DNA of 64,000 bases from Thermodesulfobacteriota bacterium (GCA_035559815.1 DATMAT010000023.1:309738-373737); one strand, 5' to 3'. Positions 52,481 to 62,126 are shown, counted from the first letter of the stretch. The notes: generated by a model not told the origin, from the letters alone. Numbers and translations are program-made.

Positions 52481-52537
52481 GAACGCGCCGTGACCTGTTC
52501 CTATTGTGGATTCCCGCTAAATGAATGCGGGAATGAC
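52481..52537. repeat. degenerate family B and family A repeat units
   Basis: TGTAGGAACGCGCC ... TGTTCCTAT (about 52481-52505) is a degenerate family B palindrome. Next to it, TGGATTCCCGC ... GCGGGAATGAC (52507-52537) is one arm pair of family A. They sit in a 258-base gap without a gene. Confidence 0.6.
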
Positions 52538-52597
52538 ATCCTTCTATAATCCTAAATTAATAGTGTGCGGCGACGGTTATTAAAGCCAGAGACCAAT

Positions 52598-53212
52598 TCA
52601 CTTTCTCACTATAACCTCTCTCCATCTATTCTTGGGCAGATAGGATGTGAAGGAAGAGAAGCCATTAAATAGCTCTCCTATGTCGCTATTATGATAGACT
52701 TTAAACCTCTGAGTCGTGAGCGGCAAGGTTTCATACTTTATCTCACCCAGGCTTATAATCCTGTACCTGGTCAGTATATTAAAGGGTGTTGGGCTGGGCG
52801 GACGGAAGAGGGCTAGAGCCCATCCTTTTTCTTTTAAAACCCTCTTGGCTTTATTCAATAAAAGCTGTGCCTCTTTAAGATCAAAGTGGTCGAATATATC
52901 CCAGAATAGGAGTCCATCAAAGAAGTTATCCGGATATTCAAAATCGATTTGCACCTCATCTACGCTGATTTCTTCCGTATACCCCGAAGGTGTCCATGCC
53001 CGGATGTTGGCGTTTAGGATGTCCTTCACAAACACCTTGCACCCAAGATGGGTAAAAAACTGGATATTGGAATCGCTAATACATCCCAGGTCTAAGATGA
53101 GCGGCTTTGAAAAGAGTGTCACTTCTTTTACGAAGGTTTTGAGCGCAGCCGTTGAATGGACCGGTCCTTCTCTCTCTATGCCCTCTACTCTGGATATAGA
53201 AATCTCACTCAT
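52598..53212 (-). CDS. class I SAM-dependent methyltransferase
   Basis: 204 residues. Motif I reads LILDLGCISDSNIQFF, followed by a region with FFDGLLFWDIFDHFDL (motif II-like) and AKRVLKEKGWALALFRP (III). Ser replaces the usual second Gly of G-x-G-x-G, so SAM binding is slightly degenerate. It follows the bactofilin gene on the same strand by 138 bases, a pairing that recurs in related bacteria by my recollection. Confidence 0.78.
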   Translation of the reverse strand: MSEISISRVEGIEREGPVHSTAALKTFVKEVTLFSKPLILDLGCISDSNIQFFTHLGCKVFVKDILNANIRAWTPSGYTEEISVDEVQIDFEYPDNFFDGLLFWDIFDHFDLKEAQLLLNKAKRVLKEKGWALALFRPPSPTPFNILTRYRIISLGEIKYETLPLTTQRFKVYHNSDIGELFNGFSSFTSYLPKNRWREVIVRK

Positions 53213-53350
53213 GGTAATTCATATTGCTCATTATTCGCTTGTCCTCTAAAACACCGGGCAACTAGCTTTCTTGATTTAACATGAGCACCCTGTTTGTCAA
53301 TCTATCTGCAGTAGCTCGATGGAACCCGGTTATCATTCAGTTAGAATAAA

Positions 53351-53839
53351 TTACTCCTCGCTCTTAACCACCTCTAGAAACTCTGTTGTTGGTTTATCCA
53401 GCCTTTTCTGCCCGTCTACTTCCATGTCTATACTGCCCTTGAAGAAAGCGCCGTCATCGATGATGAGCTTGGGAGAGGTAATGTCTCCCTTTAGGGCCCC
53501 TGAGGACTTAATCTCCAGTCTCTCCCGTGCAAACATATTCCCGACTACTTCGCCGTTTATGATTATCGTCTTAGCGTGTATTTCGCCGGATATTTTTCCG
53601 TTCTCTCCAACCGTCACCTGGTTTTCCCTGAGTTGAATTTCTCCTTCCACCCGGCCATCGATGATTAAATCCTGGTTTCCGGATATTTCCCCCTTTATGA
53701 AGATCGACTTTCCGATTTTTACTACCTCTCCTCTATTGTCCGGATTATTGAACCTCCGGACCTCGGGGGTGACGTGCGTCTCCTCAGCATGCTTAACTTC
53801 CAATTCCTTTGATTCCTTCTTCTTTTCCTTGTCCCACAT
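53351..53839 (-). CDS. bactofilin
   Basis: 162 residues from ATG 53839, chosen because AAGGAGG lies just before it; an ATG at 53893 is also in frame. The central SIFIKGEISGNQDLIIDGRV, then VEGEI, IHAKTIIINGEVVGN and DITSPKLIIDDGAFFKGSI repeats form the parallel beta-helix of bactofilins. These polymers are non-motor cytoskeletal elements at the inner membrane or pole. A charged N-terminal tail (first ~45 residues) precedes the beta-helix. Confidence 0.94.
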   Translation of the reverse strand: MWDKEKKKESKELEVKHAEETHVTPEVRRFNNPDNRGEVVKIGKSIFIKGEISGNQDLIIDGRVEGEIQLRENQVTVGENGKISGEIHAKTIIINGEVVGNMFARERLEIKSSGALKGDITSPKLIIDDGAFFKGSIDMEVDGQKRLDKPTTEFLEVVKSEE

Positions 53840-54134
53840 ATTCTCATCCTCCTTTTTTAGATTTACCGGCCGACCCTCTGCCGGTCTTCTCATATTTTAT
53901 AATATTTCTGAGAAAAATGCAGGATGTGAATGTAGCAATTCTATAACATGTCTTTCTACACAATATATGGGTCTTATCCTCTGTTCGTAAAGGAAAATAA
54001 TTTTGGGCACTTAGGTAGTACATATTGACTAAGTCTCTCGGTTTATGTACTTTCTGCCACGATACGGGATAGAATGCTGGCAGCCAGTATTTAAAACCGG
54101 TCCGGAGACAAGGGTGAGCCAGGTTAGAGTAAAA

Positions 54135-54605
54135 ATGAAGCAGGTTGTAGATTGGAGGGCGACATTATGGGCCGGTTTGATTAGTGGAATTATTTTTCTG
54201 GCCATTAATATGGTTTTAACGGCAATGTATGTGGGCAGTCCCTGGGTTATCACACGCCTCATCGCTTCTATAGTAATGGGCGAGGGTGTTCTACCACCAC
54301 CGGCCACTTTCGACCCGGTTGTATTTGCAGTGTCGATTCTGGTTAATTTTGTGCTGTCCATAATTTTTGCCTGCGTGATAGCCATCATCTTGCACCGTTG
54401 GGGATTGCTCGTGGGGATACTTGGGGGAGCGGTGTTTGGTCTCGCCTTGTATTTTATAAACTTTTATACCTTTACCCTCTTATTTCCCTGGTTTTTCCCC
54501 ATGAGGAGCTGGATCATGGTGCTGAGCCATATCGTTTTCGGAGCTTGCGCCGGGGGGATCTATGAAGGGTTGGAAGTAGAGAGGTATAAACCGGTTGAGG
54601 AATGA
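54135..54605 (+). CDS. four-helix membrane protein, unrecognised
   Basis: 156 residues from ATG 54135 (frame open to 54045). Helices lie near 8-28, 55-80, 85-108 and 115-145 (LWAGLISGIIFLAINMVL first). The conserved-looking last part ends SHIVFGACAGGIYEGLEVER. It could be related to uncharacterised DUF1440-type proteins but I cannot confirm that. Confidence 0.55.
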   Translation: MKQVVDWRATLWAGLISGIIFLAINMVLTAMYVGSPWVITRLIASIVMGEGVLPPPATFDPVVFAVSILVNFVLSIIFACVIAIILHRWGLLVGILGGAVFGLALYFINFYTFTLLFPWFFPMRSWIMVLSHIVFGACAGGIYEGLEVERYKPVEE

Positions 54606-54657
54606 TGAGTGGAAAAGAACCGATAAATCATTCTTATTGTGAACTGAAGGATGCACA

Positions 54658-55539
54658 ATGACAAATCCTAGTGCCTATTCCCGTCGAGTATCCGCTCAGG
54701 GTAAATCTTCTTCTTCGGACTGGACTGGAACATCCGGTAAGATAAGGGTCATCATTGCAATAATAATGGCGTTATTCGCGCTCATCTCCTATTTCGGCTC
54801 GAGCGTTTATAATCCGGTTACCGGCGAGAAGCAGTACATAAACATAACCGAAGAACAGGAAATAGCGTTAGGCCTTCAGGCTGCTCCGCAGATGGCACAA
54901 GAGTATGGCGGCTTACACCCAGACGAACGCGCACAGCAAATCGTGGATACAATAGGTAGAAAGCTCGTTTCGGAAAGTGACGCCTCCAAAACCAACTATC
55001 CCTTTGAGTTTCATCTTCTAGCTGATGGTCAGACCGTTAACGCATTTGCCTTACCCGGCGGACAGGTCTTCATCACTTCAGGCTTATTGAATAGACTAGA
55101 AACACAAGGGCAGTTGGCTGGCGTCTTAGGACACGAGATCGGGCACGTTGTAGCACGACACGGCGCCGAGCGTATAGCCAAGCAGCAGCTTACCGAGGGA
55201 TTGACCGGCGCACTGGTGTTATCCACGTACGACCCGAACGACCCAAGCACTCAAAGGACAGCACAGGTGGCCATAGTGATCGGGCAATTGGTGAACATGA
55301 AATATGGCCGGGAGGATGAATTGCAATCCGACCAATTGGGAGTGCGTTTCATGTCCCAGGCTGGCTATGACCCGCGTGCTCTAATCGGTGTGATGAGGAT
55401 TCTGGATGAAGCTTCGGGTGGCGCGCGTCAACCGGAATTTTTCAGCACCCACCCCAACCCGGAGAACCGCATTGAGATGATCCAGCGGGCAATTCAAGAG
55501 CAGTTCCCCAACGGCGTGCCTGGTGGGTTGGTACAGTGA
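54658..55539 (+). CDS. M48-family metalloprotease
   Basis: 293 residues. One membrane helix at about 25-45, then the zinc site HEIGH (159-163) in GVLGHEIGHVVARHGAERIA and the third ligand in GREDELQSDQLGVRFM. NAFALPGGQVFITSGLLNRL and STHPNPENRIEMIQR are M48 landmarks. It may be a BepA/LoiP-type outer-membrane quality-control protease or Oma1-like. No lipobox was found. Confidence 0.93.
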   Translation: MTNPSAYSRRVSAQGKSSSSDWTGTSGKIRVIIAIIMALFALISYFGSSVYNPVTGEKQYINITEEQEIALGLQAAPQMAQEYGGLHPDERAQQIVDTIGRKLVSESDASKTNYPFEFHLLADGQTVNAFALPGGQVFITSGLLNRLETQGQLAGVLGHEIGHVVARHGAERIAKQQLTEGLTGALVLSTYDPNDPSTQRTAQVAIVIGQLVNMKYGREDELQSDQLGVRFMSQAGYDPRALIGVMRILDEASGGARQPEFFSTHPNPENRIEMIQRAIQEQFPNGVPGGLVQ

Positions 55540-55659
55540 CTTACTTCCTGAATCAGTATATTGGCTCGGTGGGGATTTATTCTAGCTTATCTTACATGTA
55601 ATGATATAATTAGAATTCCTGATAAAGCCTTCTTAATTTCTATAATTTAACGTCAGAAC

Positions 55660-56100
55660 ATGGGTGATAGGTTAAATAGGATTGTTGGTAAGTGTCACTG
55701 TGGCAACCTACGTTTTGATTTTGATACTCATATTAGAATAGAGAAGCTTAATATTCGTGCTTGCACTTGTTCTTTTTGCCAGACTCACGGAGCAAAATAT
55801 GTTTCTGATCCGAACGGTTCGGTGAAAATTTCTGTCAAGAATTCGAGTAACCTAAACAGGTACCGGTTTAATCATAACACTGCCGACTTTCTGATTTGTA
55901 AAGTCTGCGGTGTCTACCTTGCTGCGCTAATAACGTTAGACGGAGCTCAGTACGCAACTCTCAATTTGCGCACTACTTCTTTTGGTGATAGAGGAGCTGT
56001 TTTGGTATCATACGATGACGAGACAATACAGGAGAGAATCAAACGGCAGCAGAAAAACTGGACACCAGTGTACGCCTTTATAATCCAGGATGCCTCTTAA
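55660..56100 (+). CDS. GFA-domain (CENP-V/glutathione-dependent formaldehyde-activating) protein
   Basis: 146 residues. Zn ligands lie in KCHCGNLRF (Cys12 and Cys14), ACTCSFCQTHG and LICKVCGVYLAAL. This is the GFA/CENP-V fold. Known members bind S-hydroxymethylglutathione, but the bulk are of unknown function. Isolated. Confidence 0.88.
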   Translation: MGDRLNRIVGKCHCGNLRFDFDTHIRIEKLNIRACTCSFCQTHGAKYVSDPNGSVKISVKNSSNLNRYRFNHNTADFLICKVCGVYLAALITLDGAQYATLNLRTTSFGDRGAVLVSYDDETIQERIKRQQKNWTPVYAFIIQDAS

Positions 56101-56208
56101 TATCCCGGCCTCTTCTCGCTAAAAAAACATGGGCTAAGCACAGCCGATATGGGCTAATTATAGACTAGGGAGAAATTAAAATGCCTGACCCACGGAGGTA
56201 TTAACACA

Positions 56209-57186
56209 ATGACGCAACCATCTTGGTTACAGTTCTTTCAACGCCAGTTCCCAAGTGCTAATATGGTGTTAATTCGAGGTGACCGTCCTATATTGGTAGA
56301 TACCGGGTTTGGTAGTGACTTTCTTTTAACAGAGCGATTACTGCAAGAGGCGGACGTTCACCCAAAACGGCTTCATCTTGTGGTTAATACCCACTATCAC
56401 AGTGACCATGTGGGAGGCAATAGTGAATTACTAAGGCGCTATGGTGTACAAACTGCCACCCACCGCTGGGAAGCAAGCCTGATCAACAATAGAGACCCAG
56501 AAGCATGCTGTGCTAAGTGGTTAGACCAACCTGTCGAACCTTACCAGGTGACCCGCTATTTGTCTGATGGAGAGGAAATTGACACCGGTAATTTAGGATT
56601 TCATGTACTACACACTCCCGGACACACGCTGGGACACATCGTTCTTTATGAACCCAAAGAGCAGGTTTTACTCTGTGGCGATGCCGTGCATGGAAACGAC
56701 GTGGCATGGCTCAATCCCTTCAGGGAAGGAGTTGGCTCGCTTCAAAGAGCCATAGAGTCGCTCGACCGGCTGGCCAGGCTACGGATACGATTGGCCTATT
56801 CCGGTCACGGGCCTGCAATAGAGAATCCCTACGCAGCCATTGATGCTGCCCGGTATCGCTATGAGAAATGGCTAGATGACCCGCTAAAGGCAGCATGGCA
56901 CGCCTGTAAGCGTATTTTCGCCTACGCACTCATTTTAAAGAATGGATTGCCAAAAAACGAAATAAGCCAATACTTGCTGAGTTGCCCGTGGTTCCAGGAC
57001 TACAGCCGTCATGTATTCGGATTTGAACCACCTGACTTTATTGAACCTCTATTGAGCGAAATGTTGCGGTCTGGCGCAGCAAGATACGAAAAAGAGAAAT
57101 TGGTAGCTCAGGTTCCCCATAACCCACCATCTGCGTCGTGGCGAGCGGGTATACCCTGGCCCCAGGATTGGCCCAAGAAGTCATGA
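56209..57186 (+). CDS. metallo-beta-lactamase-fold hydrolase
   Basis: 325 residues. The H-x-H-x-D-H motif is THYHSDHVGG (61-70); further ligands lie in HTPGHTLGH and LCGDAVHGND, and SGHGP. The C-terminal third extends beyond the MBL core as in lactonase-like and DRP-like enzymes. Substrate unknown. Confidence 0.88.
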   Translation: MTQPSWLQFFQRQFPSANMVLIRGDRPILVDTGFGSDFLLTERLLQEADVHPKRLHLVVNTHYHSDHVGGNSELLRRYGVQTATHRWEASLINNRDPEACCAKWLDQPVEPYQVTRYLSDGEEIDTGNLGFHVLHTPGHTLGHIVLYEPKEQVLLCGDAVHGNDVAWLNPFREGVGSLQRAIESLDRLARLRIRLAYSGHGPAIENPYAAIDAARYRYEKWLDDPLKAAWHACKRIFAYALILKNGLPKNEISQYLLSCPWFQDYSRHVFGFEPPDFIEPLLSEMLRSGAARYEKEKLVAQVPHNPPSASWRAGIPWPQDWPKKS

Positions 57187-57268
57187 ATTAATGTCGGTAT
57201 TTGCTGTTCAGTCAAAATGTTATAACATTCATCTCGTTTTACGAAATGTTGATCGATAAGGAGTTTAT

Positions 57269-57475
57269 ATGCAAACAGTAAAAGTTTCACCTAAGTATCA
57301 GGTGGTTATTCACCGCGAAATTCGTAAGCTGCTTGGCATTAAACCTGGTCAAGAAGTTCAGATTATCCAATACGAAAACCGCATCGAGTTGATTCCCCTT
57401 AAGTCGGTTAAGAAGATGCGTGGCTTTCTGAAGGGCATAGACACGACTGTAGAGCGAGACCAAGACGGAGTATGA
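57269..57475 (+). CDS. AbrB/MazE-type antitoxin
   Basis: 68 residues. QTVKVSPKYQVVIHREIRKL and LGIKPGQEVQIIQYENRIEL give the swapped-hairpin DNA-binding fold. The tail FLKGIDTTVERDQDGV is what neutralises a PIN toxin in VapBC pairs. Its stop overlaps the ATG of the toxin remnant. Confidence 0.88.
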   Translation: MQTVKVSPKYQVVIHREIRKLLGIKPGQEVQIIQYENRIELIPLKSVKKMRGFLKGIDTTVERDQDGV

Positions 57476-57549
57476 ATGTAGTTGATTCATCTGGATGGCT
57501 GGAATATTTTGCCGATGGGACGAACGTAAATTTTGTAGTTCTTTTGTGA
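57472..57549 (+). pseudogene. VapC (PIN toxin), truncated to 25 codons
   Basis: The frame begins MNVVDSSGWLEYFADGTNVN, exactly the PIN-domain opening V-D-S-S-x-W-L-E-Y with the first acidic ligand, then stops with TGA at 57547. The rest of the ~125 residues is missing, and the following 215 bases have no PIN motif. Only a remnant remains, next to an intact antitoxin. Confidence 0.8.
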
Positions 57550-57764
57550 TCAAAATATAAATTGGGAAATTTTAAGTTTTACTCTACTTTCGTCTGCTAT
57601 GGTAGAAGAGATATTTGTATTTAATTTTTCCATTCCTTGATTTAGAAGTATAATTTACACATATTCCTTACAATCAAAATTTCAACCATAAATCTTCACC
57701 TTAAAAGCTTGATTTCAAAAAATTCTCGTAAAGAATTTTATAACCCCGACTTTGGGAGCATGAA

Positions 57765-59534
57765 TTGCCTTTAGACGCCTGGGTAGTGCTGGTAGTAATT
57801 ATGTTAACGATCGGGTCTTTGATATTTACCCGAATAAGCCCGGACTTGATTCTGGTAGGGGCTCTAACGGTACTTCTTGCGGCCAGGGTTGTCTCTCCCA
57901 CCGAGGCACTATCCGGTCTATCCAACCCCGGTCTGGCCACGGTGGGCGTGCTGTACGTGGTTGTGGCTGGACTTAGAGATACGGGCGCTGTTTCCGCAAT
58001 AGGGCAGTGGCTGCTCGGCCGTCCGAAATCAATTATCGCTGCTCAGTTGCGGCTGATGTTGCCCATTGCCAGTATCAGCGCATTCCTCAACAACACCCCG
58101 ATAGTGGCGATGATGGTCCCGGTAGTCGAAGAATGGTGTAAAAGAAATCAGTTTTCGCCCTCTAAGTTCATGATCCCTTTAAGCTATGCCACGATTTTTG
58201 GTGGCACGTGCTCGCTTATCGGTACCAGCACAAACCTTATTGTATATGGGTTGGTCCTGAAAGATACCGACCTTGGACGTATCGGTTTTTTCGAAATAGC
58301 TTTAGTCGGTATTCCTAGCGCGGTTTTGGGAATTTTGTATCTGCTCATAACCAGCAAATGGCTTCTCCCCGAGCGTAAGGGTCTCCTCCGGGAAGTAGAG
58401 GATCCTAGAGAGTATACGATCGAGATGCTTGTGGAGGAATCGAGCCCTCTTGTGGGCAAGACCATAGAGGAGGCCGGTCTTCGTCACTTGCCCGGGGCAT
58501 ATCTGGCGGAGATAGAGCGTGGAGATTCGGTTATCCCTTCCGTCGCTCCTACGGAGCGGCTCAAGGGTGGTGACCGGTTAATCTTCTTCGGAATAGTCGA
58601 ATCCGTCGTTGACCTGGTAAAGATAAAGGGATTGGTTCCGGCTCCCGACCAGCTCTTCAAACTAAATACTCCCCGGGTAGAGCGAAGACTTATCGAGGCG
58701 GTTGTCTCGGATACGTGCCCGGCAGTAAGAAAGACCATCCGCGATGCCCGTTTTCGCTCGCGCTACGATGCTGTTGTGATTGCGGTTGCTAGAAATGGAG
58801 AAAGAGTGCGGGGTAAATTGGGTGACATTATACTCCGTCCTGGTGATACTCTTCTTCTCGAAGCTCGTCCCTCGTTTGTCGAACAGCATCGGAACTCCCG
58901 AGATTTTCTCCTGGTAAGCGCTATCGAGGATTCCGCTCCACCGCGGCACGATAGGGCAATTCTCTCCTTCGTGATCCTTGCTGCTATGGTTGCCGTCGCC
59001 GCATTTGAAATCCTTTCCATGTTAGAAGCAGCCATGATAGCAGCAGCCCTCATGATAATCACCCGATGTACCACTGGCTCTTCCGCTAGACAGAGCATTG
59101 ACTGGTCGGTGCTGATTGTAATAGGGGCGGCTATCGGGGTAGGGCAGGCTCTAGAATCCACCGGGGCTGCCGGGCAAATAGCGAATTCATGGATAAGTCT
59201 AGCTGGCAATGACCCATGGCTGGCGCTGGTGGCGGTCTATTTTATCACCAGCGCTTTTACTGAGTTTATAACAAACAATGCCGCCGCCGTCCTGATTTTC
59301 CCGATTGCACAGGCTACTGCAGAAAGTCTTGGAGTGAGTTTTTCGCCGTTTGTCTTTGCCATCATGATGGCGGCTTCGGCGAGCTTCGCCACTCCCATCG
59401 GCTATCAGACAAATCTTATGGTCTATGGTCCAGGAGGCTACCGTTTTACGGATTACGTGCGTATAGGACTGCCGCTAAACATTTTGCTCGGTATAGCTGC
59501 GGTTTTAATCATCCCAATCTTCTGGCCTTTTTAA
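57765..59534 (+). CDS. SLC13-family anion permease with two TrkA-C domains
   Basis: 589 residues from TTG 57765 (GGGAG 9 bases before). Membrane half 1 (1-200) with FLNNTPIVAMMVPVVEEW, two cytosolic TrkA-C/RCK-C domains (about 215-385) and membrane half 2 with EFITNNAAAVLIFPIAQATA. SNPGLATVGVLYVVVAGLRD and IFGGTCSLIGTSTNLIVYG are the transport-signature stretches. Substrate may be sulfate, dicarboxylate or phosphate-like; not decidable. Isolated gene. Confidence 0.9.
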   Translation: MPLDAWVVLVVIMLTIGSLIFTRISPDLILVGALTVLLAARVVSPTEALSGLSNPGLATVGVLYVVVAGLRDTGAVSAIGQWLLGRPKSIIAAQLRLMLPIASISAFLNNTPIVAMMVPVVEEWCKRNQFSPSKFMIPLSYATIFGGTCSLIGTSTNLIVYGLVLKDTDLGRIGFFEIALVGIPSAVLGILYLLITSKWLLPERKGLLREVEDPREYTIEMLVEESSPLVGKTIEEAGLRHLPGAYLAEIERGDSVIPSVAPTERLKGGDRLIFFGIVESVVDLVKIKGLVPAPDQLFKLNTPRVERRLIEAVVSDTCPAVRKTIRDARFRSRYDAVVIAVARNGERVRGKLGDIILRPGDTLLLEARPSFVEQHRNSRDFLLVSAIEDSAPPRHDRAILSFVILAAMVAVAAFEILSMLEAAMIAAALMIITRCTTGSSARQSIDWSVLIVIGAAIGVGQALESTGAAGQIANSWISLAGNDPWLALVAVYFITSAFTEFITNNAAAVLIFPIAQATAESLGVSFSPFVFAIMMAASASFATPIGYQTNLMVYGPGGYRFTDYVRIGLPLNILLGIAAVLIIPIFWPF

Positions 59535-59549
59535 TCCAAGGAGTCGAGC

Positions 59550-60440
59550 ATGACTGAGAAACTAAAATACGTGCAGACGCCTCTTCTTGAAATAGCATAT
59601 GAGGAAAAGGGTGACAGTAAGAATCTCCCTATCATGCTTGTACACGGGTTTCCGGACGACGTGCGAACTTGGGATGCCGTAGTAAGTGCGTTGGTTGAAG
59701 CCGGGTACAGAACTCTTACACCTTATCTCCGTGGATTTGGACCTACTCGTTTTCTCCACAAAGAAACACCACGTAGCGGCCAGCTTACCGCACTCGGACA
59801 GGATGTTATAGACTTTGCCGATGCTCTTGGAATTGGTAAGTTCATTCTAGTAGGCCATGATTGGGGTGCCCGTGCCGGATACGTTGTGTCTGCTGCCAGA
59901 CCGGGGCGAGTACGTGGGCTTCTAGCAATTTCAGTCGGATACGGCACTAATAATCCGGGCCAGGTTATTTCATTCGCACAGGCAAGGGCCTACTGGTATC
60001 AATGGTATTTTGCAACTGATCGGGGACGTGTTGCAATCGAGTCCGACCGGAAGGGGTTTTGCCGTAAACTCTGGGAGACTTGGTCGCCCGGGTGGCATTT
60101 TAATGATGGGACCTTCGAGGAGACGGCAAAGTCATTCGATAATCCCGACTTCGTAGACATCGCCATACATTCTTATCGCCACCGGTGGGGTTATGCGCCT
60201 GGTGATCCATACTATAATACTCTCGAAGAACTGGTTGCCAATATCAAACTTATCACTGTACCCACTATAGTAATTCACGGAGAGGATGACGGTGCAACGC
60301 TGCCGGAAACATCCGCGGACAAGGAGAAATTCTTCACCAACTTTTACAAGAGGTATGTTCTTCCAAACGTCGGGCATTTTGTGCAGAGAGAAAATCCCGA
60401 TTTCGTGGTGAAGGCGATTCTCGAACTGGTGAGGGGTTAA
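59550..60440 (+). CDS. alpha/beta-hydrolase, epoxide-hydrolase-like
   Basis: 296 residues. The oxyanion HGFP (32-35), nucleophile Asp104 in GHDWGA, an acid in IHGEDDGATLP and the His in VGHFVQREN build an epoxide-hydrolase-type triad (Asp, not Ser, as nucleophile). RGFGPTRFLHKETPR is the flexible cap entrance. It follows the permease by 15 bases and may be co-transcribed; haloalkane dehalogenase is the other option. Confidence 0.88.
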   Translation: MTEKLKYVQTPLLEIAYEEKGDSKNLPIMLVHGFPDDVRTWDAVVSALVEAGYRTLTPYLRGFGPTRFLHKETPRSGQLTALGQDVIDFADALGIGKFILVGHDWGARAGYVVSAARPGRVRGLLAISVGYGTNNPGQVISFAQARAYWYQWYFATDRGRVAIESDRKGFCRKLWETWSPGWHFNDGTFEETAKSFDNPDFVDIAIHSYRHRWGYAPGDPYYNTLEELVANIKLITVPTIVIHGEDDGATLPETSADKEKFFTNFYKRYVLPNVGHFVQRENPDFVVKAILELVRG

Positions 60441-60739
60441 AATTTGCGATATAACACTCCCTTCAGGATGATATAATATATTTTGTTAGCCAATTATTGA
60501 AAACTGATTTTAAGTTTAAGCCGAAAACAATAAGAGGAGATTCAAATGATGTTGAAGATGATTCTGCCAGATCCGACCGATTTCAGCGGCCCGGCTGGTG
60601 AAGCGTTTAAGTAACTTTGTGCTTGAAGGAGATGGGGTTATTGCCTGAATCAACATCCTCATTTTTTGTCTCCGGATGAGGAGATTGGAATTACTTCCAA
60701 CTTATCTTTGTGTTAAATTCTTTGGAGGCTAATTCGTGA

Positions 60740-61117
60740 ATGAATCTACGCCAATTTAGCCCTGGTACGGTTTTCTTCGATTCTGAGTCCTGGAATCCAA
60801 ATAAAATAGTAGTAGAGAATATTCCCGAGTCGAAAAATAGTGTAGACGCTTCTCCAATGTACAATGTGGTGTTGATAGACGACAACGACCACACCTATGA
60901 ATACGTTATCGAGATGTTGATGAGGATATTCGGACACGACCGGGAGAGGGCCTTCCTGATGGCTCTTACCGTTGATTATATCGGAAGGGTTGTGGTGTTC
61001 ACCGGAGAAAAAGAGGTGGCTGAGAATAAAAAGAACGAAATTCTCTCCTACGGCCCGGATTGGAGACTCGCTCGTAGCACGGGGTCAATGCTGGCAGTAG
61101 TGGAGCCAGTGGAATGA
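60740..61117 (+). CDS. clpS: ATP-dependent Clp protease adaptor ClpS
   Basis: 125 residues. After an extension of about 40 residues comes YNVVLIDDNDHTYEYVIEML, then FGHDRERAFLMALTVDYIGR and the conserved end (LARSTGSMLAVVEPVE). ClpS feeds N-degron substrates to ClpAP. DDNDHTYEYV places it in the D-D-x-x-H-T-Y-x-Y-V subgroup common outside Enterobacteria. ClpA is not in the window. Confidence 0.92.
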   Translation: MNLRQFSPGTVFFDSESWNPNKIVVENIPESKNSVDASPMYNVVLIDDNDHTYEYVIEMLMRIFGHDRERAFLMALTVDYIGRVVVFTGEKEVAENKKNEILSYGPDWRLARSTGSMLAVVEPVE

Positions 61118-61165
61118 ATTTGTGGAATTAAAATTTTGATAAATGAGAAAAAATTTTCTATTAGA

Positions 61166-62116
61166 CTATAAATTCTCCTTCAAAACCCTCAGGAAATTTC
61201 CGCCCATGATTTTTCTGACACGCTCTTTGGAGTAGCCCTTTTTGAGAAAAAATTCTGCTATCTTGGGGAGGTCGGCCACGGTGCGGATATCCGCGGGGAA
61301 ATCGCGTATGTCCCCACCGTCTAAATCGCTCCCGATACCGACGTGGTCTTCACCGCACAGGTTGACCATGTAATCGGCGTGGGCGAATATGTCTTCGAGG
61401 GATGGTTTTCCGCTCCCGGTTTTGAGAAATTTGTTGTACAACACGACTCCAATCACGCCGCCTCTATCCGAGATTGCCCGGAGCTGGTCGTCCCTCAAGT
61501 TTCTGGGATGGTCGGTAAGGCTTCGGGCGTTTGAATGGGAGGCAATGGGAACTAGACTGGTAAGCTCAATCGCTTTCCAGAAGCAACTTTCATTGAGATG
61601 GGATAAGTCCAGTATGATTCCCAACTCGTTCATTCGTTTAATGAGCTCTGCTCCTTCCTCTGTTAAACCGGAATCGGTGTTATGACCGGATGCGTAACGA
61701 TTCCGGTCGTTCCAGGCGAGCCCGATTATTCTCACCCCTTTTTCATAAAAGTACTCTAATTTTTCCGGTCCTTCGATAGGGTCGGCCCCCTCCATCAAGG
61801 TAAGGAACCCTATTCTTGAATCTTTCTCCAGTCTTAGCGCGTCGCCGTAGTTTCGAATTTGCACTATATCGTCGCTATGTTCTTCGTACATCCGGTCGTA
61901 TATTGATAATTGCCGGAGCGCGATTTCTGTCGTTTTATAGGGTTTATAATTGGGTGGGACAAACACGGTGTTGAATGCCAATCTGATACCTCCCTCTTTT
62001 AGCCAGGGAAGGGTGATCATGCAGGGGATAGTCGGGTTTATGAAATCTCTGTTGAAATAGCTAAGGTGATAAGCAATGTCCTCATGTGCATCTACGATGA
62101 AAAGATTATCCAACAT
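61166..62116 (-). CDS. membrane dipeptidase (M19, renal-dipeptidase type)
   Basis: 316 residues. Metal ligands: VDAHEDIAYH near the start, LMEGADPIEG, LSHLNESCFW and VPIASHSNARSL, and GSDLDGG near the end, all in M19 order. These zinc enzymes hydrolyse dipeptides, including D-amino-acid-containing ones. No signal peptide is visible. Confidence 0.93.
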   Translation of the reverse strand: MLDNLFIVDAHEDIAYHLSYFNRDFINPTIPCMITLPWLKEGGIRLAFNTVFVPPNYKPYKTTEIALRQLSIYDRMYEEHSDDIVQIRNYGDALRLEKDSRIGFLTLMEGADPIEGPEKLEYFYEKGVRIIGLAWNDRNRYASGHNTDSGLTEEGAELIKRMNELGIILDLSHLNESCFWKAIELTSLVPIASHSNARSLTDHPRNLRDDQLRAISDRGGVIGVVLYNKFLKTGSGKPSLEDIFAHADYMVNLCGEDHVGIGSDLDGGDIRDFPADIRTVADLPKIAEFFLKKGYSKERVRKIMGGNFLRVLKENL

Positions 62117-62126
62117 TTTTGTATTT

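Noticed and set aside
60546..60614. 23-codon frame with a GAGGAG-like ribosome site before clpS
   Set aside because: Too short to support; no recognisable motif, possibly a remnant.
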